From Calycina herbarum (taxonomy: Eukaryota; Ascomycota; Leotiomycetes; Helotiales; Pezizellaceae): DNA of 64,000 bases. The translations under genes were made by a program, and so were the position numbers. Below, one piece after another: positions 35,313-46,515 of this stretch (position 1 is its first letter; each line of letters opens with the position of its first letter). Below the pieces are notes generated by a model. The model made no database searches and had not been told where the DNA came from. It saw only the letters and a list, made by a program, of their open reading frames with translations. The stretch lies in the NCBI GenBank assembly GCA_001414485.1, contig LLEY01000001.1:620001-684000 (forward strand). The letters are read 5' to 3'.

Positions 35313-36350
35313 ATGTCCCACCTCTCGAATCCTCTCGCAACAGCGGACCAGCTATACCAAAAATCCAATGCCCTCCCAATCGAAATCCAAGATAGCATCC
35401 GCTTCTACACAGCGCGTCTGACGCAAGCGGCTGGGATCCTTCTGAGACTACCGCAGGATATCACTGCGAAGGCCAATGTGCTGCTATTTAGGTATTGGGT
35501 CGTTGATGATTTGATGGCTTGGGAGTTTAGTGTAAGCGATTTTTTCACTGGGCGGAGGTGGAGGGAGAGGGGGAGTGCATGAGGAGGGGAGTTGAGGGCT
35601 AATTGAGAAGTATAGGATGTATCGGCAGCAGCCATCTACTTAACCGCCAAAATATCGGCGGAACCACGATCGTTGAGGAGTATCACGAATGTATACGCGT
35701 ACCTGCTTTCCTCGCCCTCACCACCTCTCTCGAAAATAGCCAAATCAAACTCGAGTATTTCCGGAGAGAAAATAGATCCTGAATCTTATTACCTCTCTGA
35801 AAGCACGTATATCGCAACGCGCAACCGACTTCTAAATATCGAAGGCCAGATTTTGAATGCTCTCGGTTTTGTAACACATGTTGCTTTACCACATCCTTTG
35901 GCTGTTACATATCTTCAGACTTTGGATGTTTTCTCCCTGCCAGAGAAGCAGGGGAAGAAGTTGGCGAAGCGGACGGTAGAATATCTCAACACCGCCCTCC
36001 TATCGCCTCAAATGCTGTATTTAACGCATCAACCCTCGAGTTTGGCGACTGCCGCGATTTATCTAGCAGCTAGGGAGATAGGCGTCAAGATGCCAGATGT
36101 GGAATGGTGGGAGGTATTTGATTGTGAAAGAGAGGAATTGGGGTTCTTGGTTGTGGGGATGGGGAGTTTAGCTGGTTTGGTAGAAAGGGAGGCGGAGAGA
36201 TGGGGCGGGAGGGGCATGATTAGTAGATTGGTTGTTAGGGATGAGGTTAAGTTTTTGAATGGAGGGGAGAAGGAGGATGAGGAAATGGAGATGGGGAGGT
36301 TGATGGATGAGAAGGTTTTGGGCGGGGAGGGGATGGTTGAGGGGGTTTAG
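35313..36350 (+). CDS. Cyclin L-like protein
   Basis: Exons 35313-35531 and 35616-36350 give 317 aa. Two cyclin folds are visible: the first from DSIRFYTARLTQAAGILLRLPQD through AKANVLLFRYWVVDDLM and DVSAAAIYLTAKISAEPRSLRSI, the second from LNIEGQILNALGFVTHVALPHPL to SLATAAIYLAAREIGVKMPDVEWWEVFDC. The order, the LYQKSNALPIEIQDSIRFY opening and the PRS(L/I)R turn match cyclin L, which partners CDK11-type kinases in transcription and splicing. The RS-rich tail of animal cyclin L is missing; instead there is an acidic/Gly-rich end. The in-frame ATG at 35313 is the first that keeps the conserved opening. Confidence 0.87.
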
Positions 36351-37844
36351 GGGGATATATTTGGGAGAGGGGGATGGACTTTCTATAGGAGCCCTGAAGG
36401 GTCGATCGATGAAGGGGAATGGCGGGAATGGGAAACTGCAAAGTACCTTTCAGGAAACCATTTTGTCAAGAATGGTTGGAGAATCGGGATTTATGGATGT
36501 ATAGTACGGCATTCGAAAGTACTTGATCATCTAGACGGGGTTGGTTCTGAGCTGCGAGTAGGTCTTGGAATCCCCTGCTTCGTAGAATCATGATTGTATT
36601 GACTACTTAATTCTAATTTACAACCTGGTAAAGAAAAGGCTGACTACAGTCGAGAGTAGCTTGAAATTGCTTTGCGATTTTCCTTCCAATTAGGTTACAA
36701 AAGCAGCGGGAAATATTTCAGGTTCGTACCTGCCTATGTAGCCCATTGTTCTAACTTTCTCGGGTAATGAAAGGTAGTTGCCCTAACTACTTGGAACAAT
36801 TTAAATTATTATTACCTATATGCTTTGAAGCAACCAGGTTCACTGAAGTACTTTGGTGGCTTGATTGAAAGTTCGACTATGAATTGAAAACATCATCTAG
36901 GTACTTCCAATATCAATCCCAAGTTTCGGGAAGAGGAGGCTTCGAGTCGTCTCCCCACCCCCTACCCTGTAGCTACCCTCAATACTCGATAAAAACGAAC
37001 GACTAGGGTTAATTTTATATTAAAGATCTCCAAACAAATAAGTCAAAACAGCTTCCCCAACCCCAATTTTCCAGGATGCTTTTCCCTGATACTTTTGTTA
37101 CCCCGCTATCGCGATCAGGAGAGGAGAGGCAACGTGCAGATGCGGGTTGAGAGCAAGGGGGTGATTCGCCTCTTCACCACGTGCGATGACGAAGAAAAGA
37201 CGAATTTCTGGTGAAGGCTCTTTGCTGCAACCTGAGAAATTTTCGTTTTCCCTGCACTGCTGCACCTGGAAGAGATTGCAACGAGGAGATGTTGCATTAC
37301 TGGACTGCCGATGCTAAGCTTGCTCCTTTTAAGTATGATTTTAAGTATGATTTTAAGTATGAGTAGCCTTTTGTAACGCTACGTTTGCTAGCTCTAGCTC
37401 TAGTAGTTCGTCCCCCAGCGAATTAGCTTTCTACTTGAAGAAGCGATACTCTAATCCAGAGGCTCTGAGTGGTCCTTTCGTTGCATACTCAATTGGGTGT
37501 TGAATTGGCTCTGGAGCGGACAAAGAAAGCTGGTGGGCGCCGGTCCCGGACAGCTCTCGCACCAGTGACTGCCAGAAAAATTTATGAATGCAAGTCTGCC
37601 AGAAATGCCCCGCTTAAAAGTGTGCTGTGGCCATATGATTGGCGGACTGGTGGTGGTACCTGCCCGCTTGCCATGCTAATTTTCCTCGCCCAGTGACGGC
37701 TCCTCAGCAGTTCTGCTTCCTCCACTCATATGCACATGGAAAAAGTACCCTCCCCTCCTTCTCGCCTTCTCTTCCTACAATCATAACCTCAACCTCAATC
37801 CAACCTTCATCCCCAATCCCTCAAGATCAGATTCAGCCGCGCGT
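36351..37844. other. Intergenic, with a degraded family-A element and a 12-bp tandem repeat
   Basis: No gene is supported. At 36699-36840 the order AAAAGC.GC.G.AAATA, GGTTCGTACCTGCCT, TTGGAACAATTTAAA matches the family-A element at 40.9 kb with weaker ends. Three units of TTTTAAGTATGA occupy 37327-37362. The stretch 37700-37844 is the pyrimidine-rich promoter/leader of the carbamoyl-phosphate synthetase mRNA. Confidence 0.5.
36699..36840. mobile_element. Degraded MITE-like copy (family A)
   Basis: It shares GGTTCGTACCTNCCT, TTGTTCTA(A/G)CTTT and CTTGGAACAATTTAAA in the same order and spacing as 40957-41055. The terminal repeats are largely eroded, and the right end is uncertain. Confidence 0.55.
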
Positions 37845-38181
37845 ATGACTGGTCGTCCGTCGGTTTTCACGTCCCAGGTATGTCTTGTATATCTTCATTC
37901 TCTTTCATAATCCCCTTGACTCATGCCCGCCCCGTTCCTTATCTCGACTTGCTATCCCAACTCCCAACGTCACCATGGTATCGCTCGAAATTCTTTTCCC
38001 ATCGCTCCAATTGCTTGATTGGTCTCTCCATCCATTCATTACATCAAAATCATTATATGCCTTTACTAACGGCACAATAGGATTATATTTCAGGTACCTT
38101 TCCCCACCATCCGCTCTATGCCACACCGCCATATTAACCCACGAACCTATAGATCACATCTGGAAAGCTTCAGTGAACTGA
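37845..38181 (+). CDS. Arginine attenuator peptide (AAP), spliced uORF of the CPA1/arg-2 homologue
   Basis: Exons 37845-37877 (33 nt), 38081-38093 (13 nt) and 38153-38181 (29 nt) join in phase to a 24-codon frame plus stop: MTGRPSVFTSQ, DYIS, DHIWKASVN. Length 24, the RPSVFTSQDY core and aspartate at position 12 match the arginine attenuator peptide known from Neurospora arg-2 and yeast CPA1. While being made, that peptide stalls the ribosome at its own stop codon when arginine is high. It sits 69 nt before the ATG of the enzyme. Donors are GTATGT and GTACCT; the first acceptor has a clear ACTAAC branch site. The middle exon of 13 nt is very small. Retention of either intron breaks the peptide before its C-terminal part. 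Confidence 0.92.
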
Positions 38182-38250
38182 AAATAGCTTTTCCAATCCA
38201 TACCGCCTTTAAAACCTCTCGATATCCCATTCGAAAATAAACCCTCCATC

Positions 38251-39764
38251 ATGTTCCAACGATTCGTCAAGGCTGGGGCTTTCAAGCCAGCAGCTGGCAT
38301 CATGCGTGCTCGCGTGGCCCAACAAACTCGATTCCTGGCAACAGTAGAGGGAAGCGTTGGTCGTGCTATGCCCCTCGCCCGTCCCAAGGCAACTCCAATC
38401 TCTCACGATCGTGCTACTTTCACAATTAGGGTATAGGCATTTGGTGGCATGATAAGGAGAATGTTGGCTGATGTGAACAATAGGATGGACCAGTCTTCCA
38501 CGGAAAGTCTTTCGGTGCCAAGTCCAACATCTCTGGAGAAGCCGTCTTCACCACCTCCCTCGTTGGATACCCCGAGTCCATGACCGATCCTTCATACCGT
38601 GGTCAAATTCTCGTCTTCACCCAGCCCCTCATCGGAAACTACGGTGTTCCTTCCTCCGCTCGCGACGATCACGGACTCCTCAAGTACTTTGAGTCTCCAA
38701 ACATTCAATGCACTGGTGTTGTCGTTGCAGATTATGCCGAGAAATACAGCCACTGGACCGCTGTGGAGAGTTTGGCTAGCTGGTGTGCTCGCGAGGGTGT
38801 TCCAGCAATTTCAGGAGTTGATACTCGTGCTATTGTTACATTCTTGCGAGAGGAGGGTTCTTCTTTGGCTCGAATCACCATTGGAGAGGAGTACGATGCT
38901 GATCAGGATGAGGCTTTCATTGACCCCGAGCAGATCAACTTGGTTAAGAAAGTCAGCACCAAGGCACCTTTCCACGTCAGTTCCCAGAACGGAGACATGC
39001 ACGTCGCAGTCATCGATTGTGGTGTCAAGGAGAACATCTTGAGAAGTTTGGTCAGCCGTGGTGCCAGTGTCACCGTATTCCCATACGATTTCCCTATCCA
39101 CAAGGTTGCTCACCACTTTGACGGTGTTTTCATCTCCAACGGACCTGGTGACCCAACTCACTGCCAAGATACCGTTTACCACTTGACCCGATTGATGGAG
39201 TCTTCTCAGATCCCAATTTTCGGTATCTGTCTTGGACATCAATTGCTTGCTCTGGCATCTGGTGCCCGAACCATCAAGCTCAAGTATGGTAACCGTGCCC
39301 ACAACATTCCAGCTCTGGATTTGACCACTGGTCAATGCCACATTACCAGTCAAAACCATGGTTATGCTGTTGATACTCCTACTCTTCCAGAAGAGTTCAA
39401 GGAGTACTTTGTCAACCTTAACGATGGCTCAAACGAAGGTATGTTGATTCTAGAAAACTAAAATTTAAATAATACTAATTATATCATAGGTATGATCCAC
39501 AAGACCCGACCAATCTTCTCCACACAATTCCACCCAGAAGCCAAGGGAGGACCAATGGACTCTTCCTACCTCTTCGACATGTACATCGATAACGTCAAGG
39601 CGTACAAGGCTACCCAAAGCAGCTACGCGTCTGGTGGCAAGGATAACCGACCATCGCCTCTTCTCGCCGACATCCTTTCCAAGGAGCGAGTTGGTGTTGA
39701 GCCTGCTCAACCTGCTGAGAACTTGGCTCAAGCTGCGCTTGCTCAACAAGCTGCTGCTGCGTAG
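38251..39764 (+). CDS. CPA1: Arginine-specific carbamoyl-phosphate synthetase, small (glutaminase) subunit
   Basis: Exons 38251-38430, 38484-39438 and 39490-39764 give 469 aa. The subunit releases ammonia from glutamine for the large subunit, feeding arginine synthesis; in filamentous fungi it acts in mitochondria. The first 35 residues are basic and lack acids ([20 protein letters not shown]), a targeting sequence. The CPSase small-chain domain follows ([15 protein letters not shown] ... GNYGVPS), then a class I glutamine amidotransferase domain with the nucleophile cysteine in [15 protein letters not shown] and the His/Glu pair in [12 protein letters not shown]. The C-terminus is Ala/Gln-rich ([12 protein letters not shown]). 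Translation is expected to be controlled by the attenuator peptide upstream. Splicing regenerates the Gly codon at EG|MIHKTRP. Confidence 0.96.
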
Positions 39765-40299
39765 ATGGGTTGAGGGTCGGATTGCGCATGTATTTGGGGG
39801 TTTGCATTGGCGTTGGTGTGTGCGGGTATTCATCGAGAATCATAGAGGATATGATGATTTTTGTATTTTGGATCTCTTTTTGTTTGAGGGGGCAAGTTAG
39901 TGGTTCAATTGAATGGAATGAGATATGTTCTTGATGTGACGTATGTATTGTGTCATTTTTGAGGGTTGTTTTGGTACCCGTGACTTTAGCACAACCGTTT
40001 TTATGACTGCTTCATTAAACCTTCGAATGAGTGGAGTGGTGAGACTTGGTGTAACTTGACATTCAGCGTTATATAGGGGGCGTCTACTTTGCCCAACCCT
40101 TGATTTTGCGTAAGCTTACGGTCCTGAGGATCGCGATACGTAAACCAAGTTATCTGATCTGTGCGCGCAACACTGATCAGTTTTGGTATGACTTGGTGGT
40201 CATTAGCGTGATGCAAAAAGAGTCTATTATCGTTCGTGCATACCGAGTAAAGTTAGCTACTTCTAACTACTTAAATAGACCTTAAGCGAGAAGGTCACG
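39765..40299. other. 3' flank of the carbamoyl-phosphate synthetase gene
   Basis: No further gene is seen. GC falls toward the right. Confidence 0.45.
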
Positions 40300-42600
40300 T
40301 GAAGTGCTATTCACTCTTGAATATACCGACATATACGATAGATGGGATTGAGATAGAGGGAAAGTAGAGAGGAGTAAGTAGTTTTTACTTGGCTTGTTTT
40401 TTTTTTAGAAGCGAGAGAGGTAGAGAGAGGTAAAGAGAAGGTCTCGTTAGGTGAGAGAGTAGTGATTTATAGTATTATACTAGCCCTGCTGAGTATGTCC
40501 TGGAAAGAGGAGAGTAGTAGTAAAGTCTTATAAGAAGTGGAAATTTCTATGTTATAGTTGGATTTGTTATTTAGCTGGATTTTAGATAGCTAATAGTACG
40601 AGAAGGTTAGGCGTTAATAATCTTCTTATTCTCGGTAAAATTGTATATATAATATACTCAAAGAGGTGTTAAGGTTTTTAGAGTATAATTTAGAAGTGAC
40701 GATCATGATTATTAAGAGTGATGTAAAGTGATATTAGTAGCGGATGTAAAGAGAATTAAAAGACAACTGAAAGATTGTGGAGAATAGTTGTTTATATTAT
40801 ATTAATTAATTTCAGGGAGCGAGTAAGATTTAGGTTATGTTTTGTTTAAAACTTTAGGTAGTAACGGAAGAGAGGTAAAGCGCGGGAGAAAATAATATAC
40901 TAGGTTTTTAGCTTATATTGGTTGGCGAGCGATGGACATTGAAAGTAGTAGTAAATACATTAGGTTCGTACCTTCCTGTCTACCTAGCTCTCGTTGTTCT
41001 AGCTTTTTAGGGTTATTCAACGTAATTATCCTAAACACTTGGAACAATTTAAAATATTAACCTAGGCGTTTAGATTAATTGTCTTAAAGTATTGGGGAAT
41101 TGAAGTGGGAGTTTACTGCCACTTTTAATGTCCACCGCGAGGTTGAGTAGATGAGGTATCTTATTAGGAGTTTAAAAATCCCCTACATGCTTTCGAGCCG
41201 TATTCAACGGCATAAGGTGAAGATATTGCTTGTCAATCTTGATCTTTACGCTGCTCCTGGTGTACTCTCGAACTAAAACGGAATTGTCAGTGTGAATTTG
41301 GAACGTTGACTTGAGAGAGTGAATAGTATTTAGTAATAGAAGTGTGGTCTAGTTGTCAGCTAATTAACCTAATCAAGCGGCAATCATCCCAACCCCTTTT
41401 CAGGTCGCAAGTTATCTGTTCCGTATTACGGACGATAAGTGTCTGTTTTTCAATGCTTTAATACCGGGTAATGTTTCAAGAACCTGGGAATGAATGCCGA
41501 AGATTGATTGCAATGTATGATAAAACCTCCCCAGAAGAACAAAATTGGGTCAGAGTCGGAAATAAAATTCATGTTTAGTACGGGGGACGTGATTGGATAA
41601 TTGAATTGAATTTCCGGGTCATGATTTGTACACTTTACTCGAAAGAAGCAGAAATTGTCTCAGTTATCGCGAGAGATCTTATGGTGACTTGTGGTAGCTA
41701 GAAAAAGTGGCGGGACCGTGCTGACTCTAACAAACGAGACACCTTTTTAGAACCGTATAGCTTGATACGACGAGGTCGTAAAAACATATAAAAAACATAG
41801 AGAGAGAAGTAAGAATAGCTAATTAATATTGTCCTTGATTTTCAGAAGGTTTAAAAGCTTTACTACTTTGAGATTCTATTCTAAATCTAGAGGGAGGTTT
41901 GAAACCGTCTCGCTACTTTTTTTACCTACCGAGAGAGGGGGTGGAGGGGGTGAAGACAGTGAGTCTAAAGTAAGCGAGGGAGATTTATTTCAGGGGAATG
42001 ATGTTTCGTCGTTGGAGGGTATCTATATGCTTTGTAGGCGAAGATTTGTTTATAGAGAAACGTATCTTTCTTTTAGCTGGTTTGGGTAGGTAAGGCAAGT
42101 TGCTCTTAATATATATCAACTGTCACCTCGAGATTGTTATTCAAAGCCTAGCTTAATACTATTAAAAATTACTTACTAGTAGATTAAAATACTCTTAAAG
42201 TTCTATATTAGCAGCGACTCAGCGTACTAAATAAGTAGAGTAGAGTAGAGCAGAAACTAATACTCTACTATACTTATAACTACTCGAGTACTACTAGAGT
42301 AATACGAGCCGAGTCCGACCGAGCCGAGCCTAGACTTGGAGCGATATCAGAGTATACTATTTATAGTACTAGAAGAGCTTATTAAGAGTTTATATTAATA
42401 TTTATAAGAATTTTATATCTCTTTAGAAGAGAAAATAAAAAGAAGAGACTAAAAAACAATTTCTTTTAAGAATATTCTATTTTTTACTTTGAAAACTACA
42501 GCTTTTTAGCTTATATTTATATATTAATTCTATTTATAGACTGCTTAATTACTACTCGAGTAGTTGAGTAGTTTGTAAATACGCTGTAGCCACTTCGTGA
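40300..42600. repeat. AT-rich, TpA-rich block, probable RIP-mutated repeat relic
   Basis: Composition drops sharply to A/T, with very frequent TA, TATA and TTAG, and stop codons in every frame. This is the signature left by repeat-induced point mutation (C to T in duplicated DNA, enriching TpA). No protein of a transposon can be read. A family-A element lies inside at about 40925-41141. A short GC-richer tract of GAGCCGAGTCC repeats lies near 42305-42340. The borders given are by eye. Confidence 0.6.
40925..41141. mobile_element. MITE-like element (family A)
   Basis: The left end GCGATGGACATTGAAAGTAG and the right end CACTTTTAATGTCCACCGCG are inverted repeats of each other over about 28 bp. 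Internal order matches the copies at 49.05 and 36.7 kb. Length is about 217 bp; no coding capacity. Confidence 0.75.
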
Positions 42601-43149
42601 GAGGTCTCTATGTTAATTGGGGACTATAGCAAGTTACTTATCGACCTTCACCTCGACAAGGTTGGTTCCAAACCTAGAAACAGCAAGCACAAGTGTCCAG
42701 AACGCCCTACTTTTATCAATTCACGACCGATTTGCGCTCCTCATATTTATTTCCACTGGCATGTTTACATTGCCCTTCTCGTCGCGAAAATTGACCTACG
42801 CGCATCCACTCGCCAAATTTTCTCGCTAAGAGGGCGGGTATTCTTAATTCACCTCACCGTCGCAACAACAATGCGAGGTCAATCACAAATTCACCTTTGA
42901 TTTGGAGACATCTACCTTTGCCAGGCCGCGCTAGCGATGCGCTTGAGAAGCTGGCTTTGAGGAGCATAAATATCCGCCTTGGGGACAACATCATTTCTCA
43001 AAACTTGTCAGCATACATCGTCAACCACGCAAGAGTCGGAACGATATACAAGACAACACCCATCCTGCAGCCCAGGCACTCGATATTAGAGCATATACAG
43101 CTCTGTTTCCTGCACTTGTGTTCTGGATCTCCAGTTCATAACCATCGAT
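42601..43149. other. 5' flank of the NRK-like gene
   Basis: Composition returns to normal. Short open frames (42610-42900) show nothing recognisable. Confidence 0.4.
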
Positions 43150-45447
43150 ATGAAGAGTATCACTGATCTGATCAACAAAGTACGTCGACGCACGAAGTCC
43201 AGGTCGTCGAAGTCGAGCAACGCATCACCATCCACGAAGTCGTCAATATCGTCGTCAATCAAAGAGAAGATGCGATCCCCATTCAAGTTCTTTCGCCCAC
43301 AAACACCAACACGAATAAGTCACGAGAAGCAGCCATCCACACCCACACCGCAGCGCATTAGAGAACCAGGTGGACCGCTGAATTCCAATCCTGTCGACTT
43401 ATCTATGATCCCGGCATGGGCTCGCAACAACAACAATGAGGGCACGAACAACGCGACGATTCGAAATGAGGCGGAGGACAGCGATGGAGAAGGGGATGAA
43501 GTCGCTCCCTCCGACACCTCGCGCTCCCCACGTCTCAAGAAGATCCCAAAGATTGGACGACTAAGTCTCCCACTGGAGGATAAGACAGTTTTGCATGCTT
43601 CCGATGACGACGATGAGGCGCCGGCCCCTGAGATGATTCACAAGCGCGCGGTTTCGCTAGGAGGAATTGGTGCATTGGGAGGATCAGGTGGTATGAGAGC
43701 AAACGTAGGAGAGGGAGTCGGATACAAGAGACATACGAGAGCGAGTACTTATGACTGTGGTACACTTCCGAATTGGGATTCACAGTTCTTCACGTCCGAG
43801 GACGGTGGAAGTGAAGGACGACTTAGTACCTACATCTCTCAGTTTCCGTTACCTCCTTCCACGCCAGCTTCTAAACCACTCCCGTCTTCTTCGACAATGA
43901 CCCCGGTCTCTTCGCGAGTCTCTCCATCGGTATCACAACGCTCCCACTCCATACCCACTCCATCCACACCATTGAGCGGAGAGCCAAAGTCTCCAGTTTC
44001 TCCATCGCCCTCGCAACGCACCTACTCTACACAAACTCCCTCCACACCACAATGCTCTCAATCCACACAGACACCCACGCCATTGAGTACAGAGCCAAAG
44101 CAAGTGCCGGAGCAAGAGGAGCAGGTTATAGTTGTAGGAATTTCAGGTATCTCAGGATCCGGAAAGTCTACCCTCGCTTACCTCTTGAACGAAATCTTCA
44201 ACCCCGAAACAGAGGAGGAGAAGGTCTCAGGAATTAGACCTCAGAGAATTCTTACACAAGATGACTTCTTTAGACCGAAGGAGGAGTGTCCTAAAACCAC
44301 GTTTGTTGTGGGAGAGGCAGATATGGAGTTTATGGAGAAGACTTTGCAGGGTGATAACTTGGGATTGTATACCATTGAGGCGCCTGGTTGGGAGGAGGTA
44401 CGCAGTCAGTGGCGTGAGGAGGTGCGTGAGGAGGTTAAGGGGGAGGTTAAGGGGGAAGTTAAGGGGGAAGTTAAGGGGGGTGAAGAGTACGCGAATGGTG
44501 AGGATGAGGCCGTCAATGGAGATGAGGGAGGTAATGAAGATAATGGAGATGAGGAAGAGAGCGAGGGAGAGAGCGAGGAAGAGGATATGGACACGGTAGA
44601 GGAATATGTGGGAAAGAGATGGATTGTGACAGAGAAAGTCACAGAGACAGTCACACACAAAATCGCGTGGAAGGTCACTGGACCTGATACGGATTGTGCT
44701 GAAGCTTTTGATTTCGAGGCACTGGAGAAGGCTGTTAGAGATTTGAAGGAGAGAGGAGAGGTATGCTCGGACTCGGACTGGCAGCGAAGAGAGAGAAAGT
44801 TGGGCCTCGTCGATAATACCGGAGAGGGCATCTCGAGAAACATGGTCGCCAACGACAGAAAGCGCAGCGCAAGTGACGCAGGATTGGAGAATGAGGACGG
44901 AAATGCAAGCGTGGCAAAACCACAACCACAACCAAAAGTTCAACACGTCGACAACGTCGCATATCTCAAATCACATTACCACGATTTAATAACCGAGCTT
45001 CGTCGACGAGCCCAAAACTTCTTCTCAAATTCGAGCAAGAAAGTCAGATTCGTTTTCGTCGAGGGAATGTTGTTGTACACAGACCCTTCTTCCTCCTCTC
45101 CCAATATTCGCACACAACTCCAATCACACTTCCACGTCTCTCTCTTCCTCCCAACTTTCATCCCAACCGCAAAGTCCCGCCGTTTCGCACGCCCTATTTA
45201 TACGTTAGTAAAACGACCGGGTCAGTTTTGGAAGACTGAGGCATATTTTGATGATGTTGTTGCAAAGAACTATTTGCACGAACACGAATGGTTGATCAAT
45301 CCACTTAATAAAGGTGGTTTGAGTGCTGCTCGTGGCATGAGCATTGAAGGAATTATCGCAAGAGGTATTTCTGATTGGAAAGTCGATGAGGGCTGCGAGT
45401 GGGCTGTCCAGAAGATTTTATATGAGGCAATGAGTGGGGGTCTCTAG
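43150..45447 (+). CDS. P-loop kinase of the nicotinamide riboside kinase/uridine kinase type, greatly extended
   Basis: A single exon of 765 aa. The kinase P-loop is at about 331-343 (GISGISGSGKST), followed by RILTQDDFFRPKEECP, the Q-D-D-F-F(K/R)P element typical of NRK1-like enzymes, and later VRFVFVEGMLLYTD and RPIYTLVKRPGQFWKTEAYFDD. NRKs phosphorylate nicotinamide riboside and are usually under 300 aa. Here an N-terminal 320-residue Ser/Pro/Thr-rich, presumably disordered region precedes the kinase. An acidic insert of about 150 residues, starting with a fourfold EVKG repeat (about 427-443), splits the kinase between the substrate-binding region and its C-terminal half. It may be a degenerate or specialised kinase; activity is not assured. 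Confidence 0.75.
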   Translation: MKSITDLINKVRRRTKSRSSKSSNASPSTKSSISSSIKEKMRSPFKFFRPQTPTRISHEKQPSTPTPQRIREPGGPLNSNPVDLSMIPAWARNNNNEGTNNATIRNEAEDSDGEGDEVAPSDTSRSPRLKKIPKIGRLSLPLEDKTVLHASDDDDEAPAPEMIHKRAVSLGGIGALGGSGGMRANVGEGVGYKRHTRASTYDCGTLPNWDSQFFTSEDGGSEGRLSTYISQFPLPPSTPASKPLPSSSTMTPVSSRVSPSVSQRSHSIPTPSTPLSGEPKSPVSPSPSQRTYSTQTPSTPQCSQSTQTPTPLSTEPKQVPEQEEQVIVVGISGISGSGKSTLAYLLNEIFNPETEEEKVSGIRPQRILTQDDFFRPKEECPKTTFVVGEADMEFMEKTLQGDNLGLYTIEAPGWEEVRSQWREEVREEVKGEVKGEVKGEVKGGEEYANGEDEAVNGDEGGNEDNGDEEESEGESEEEDMDTVEEYVGKRWIVTEKVTETVTHKIAWKVTGPDTDCAEAFDFEALEKAVRDLKERGEVCSDSDWQRRERKLGLVDNTGEGISRNMVANDRKRSASDAGLENEDGNASVAKPQPQPKVQHVDNVAYLKSHYHDLITELRRRAQNFFSNSSKKVRFVFVEGMLLYTDPSSSSPNIRTQLQSHFHVSLFLPTFIPTAKSRRFARPIYTLVKRPGQFWKTEAYFDDVVAKNYLHEHEWLINPLNKGGLSAARGMSIEGIIARGISDWKVDEGCEWAVQKILYEAMSGGL

Positions 45448-45825
45448 GTCGTTATAGACGAATATGAGGGGGAGAATGGAAGAGGGGATATGCGAGGTTG
45501 GGGGTAAAGATTGTTAGAGGATACTGAGTAGAGTTTTTATTTTGACCTTTTTCTTCTATCCTAGAGAATGTCATTTTTTATATTAGGAATTGGCTTTGAA
45601 TCTGTGACTGATTTTCATAACTCTCTGAGATAATTGAAGTGCAGTGACTAGAGTAGAATCACGTAATAGTTTATTAGGCAAAGAACTAATAAATTGTATA
45701 CTACTCTACTCTTGAGTCATTGGCCAATTTGTCATTACACCAGATAGTTCTTACAGCCCGGATGTTCAGTCCTTCAATTTGTATCAACTGTAAGTAAAAA
45801 ATTCAAAGGAACTCCCTCGATTCTT
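45448..45825. other. Intergenic, no gene seen
   Basis: This is the 3' flank of the kinase-like gene, AT-rich after 45530. Confidence 0.4.
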
Positions 45826-46515
45826 TTGAAACGTCTCCTCCATTATCGAGAGTTGAAGAACAGCATCTGTGTTCTAAATGCTGTTCGGTTTTTGAGCCTA
45901 CTCATAATATCGACAAGACCGCCCATATCGTCCTGGTTATTCCAATCAAGTTTCCGTAAGCTATCAAGCCCATCCGGTAGATCCATCGTGTTGAAGCCAT
46001 CTTGGCTTTTATGGAGTAGAGGCAGCAACGGTAGGCAAATGAGAATATTTTATCCAACATACGGTATCTATGGCCGTTTCTTCCATCAGATCGTGGTTGG
46101 TTTTTGGAAGAAAAGAAGAGGCTGGGAGGGAAACGATATCGGCACTTTTGGTCCCGATCAAATGCCGGCCGGTCTCCGATCGAATGGTTTCTGAAGTTTT
46201 CCTCAACACAAATACCGCGGTCAGATTTTATGGCATACCAAAGGAAATCTTTTTTTTCACATTCTATCTTTCCAAATAATTCTTTCTGTTAGAATCTCGA
46301 TCTCAAACGTTGATTTCAGCTGATGGAAGTTGGCATGGCGCTCGTGGAGGCGGACAAGGTCAACACAACGTGTTGACCCGATTGAGATGCAATATGACTG
46401 CTTGTTCCAGCTACAGAATGAAACCAGACAGGCTTCTCTTCCATCTATTTCAGACGACATCATCATTGGCCAACGGCTAAACTCGATGACTGAACGTAGG
46501 ATTCTGTGTAACATG
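45826..46515 (-). pseudogene. Probable decayed gene of unknown function
   Basis: On the minus strand three consecutive pieces read like protein, but in different frames: ISIGSTRCVDLVRLHERHAN near 46400, then KSADIVSLPASSFLPKTNHD near 46110, then MDLPDGLDSLRKLDWNNQDD near 45950, ending before 45840. I could not join them with good splice sites without frame changes. The composition (acidic, Leu-rich) suggests real ancestry, perhaps an F-box or leucine-rich protein, but no domain is certain. It may instead be an intact gene whose introns I have missed. Confidence 0.3.

Noticed and set aside
37885..38181. 98-codon plus-strand frame covering the attenuator region
   Set aside because: It lies mostly in introns; the conserved attenuator peptide uses another frame and splicing.
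44227..44962. Minus-strand frames opposite the NRK-like gene
   Set aside because: They are low-complexity Leu/Ser shadows created by Glu/Lys codons on the coding strand.
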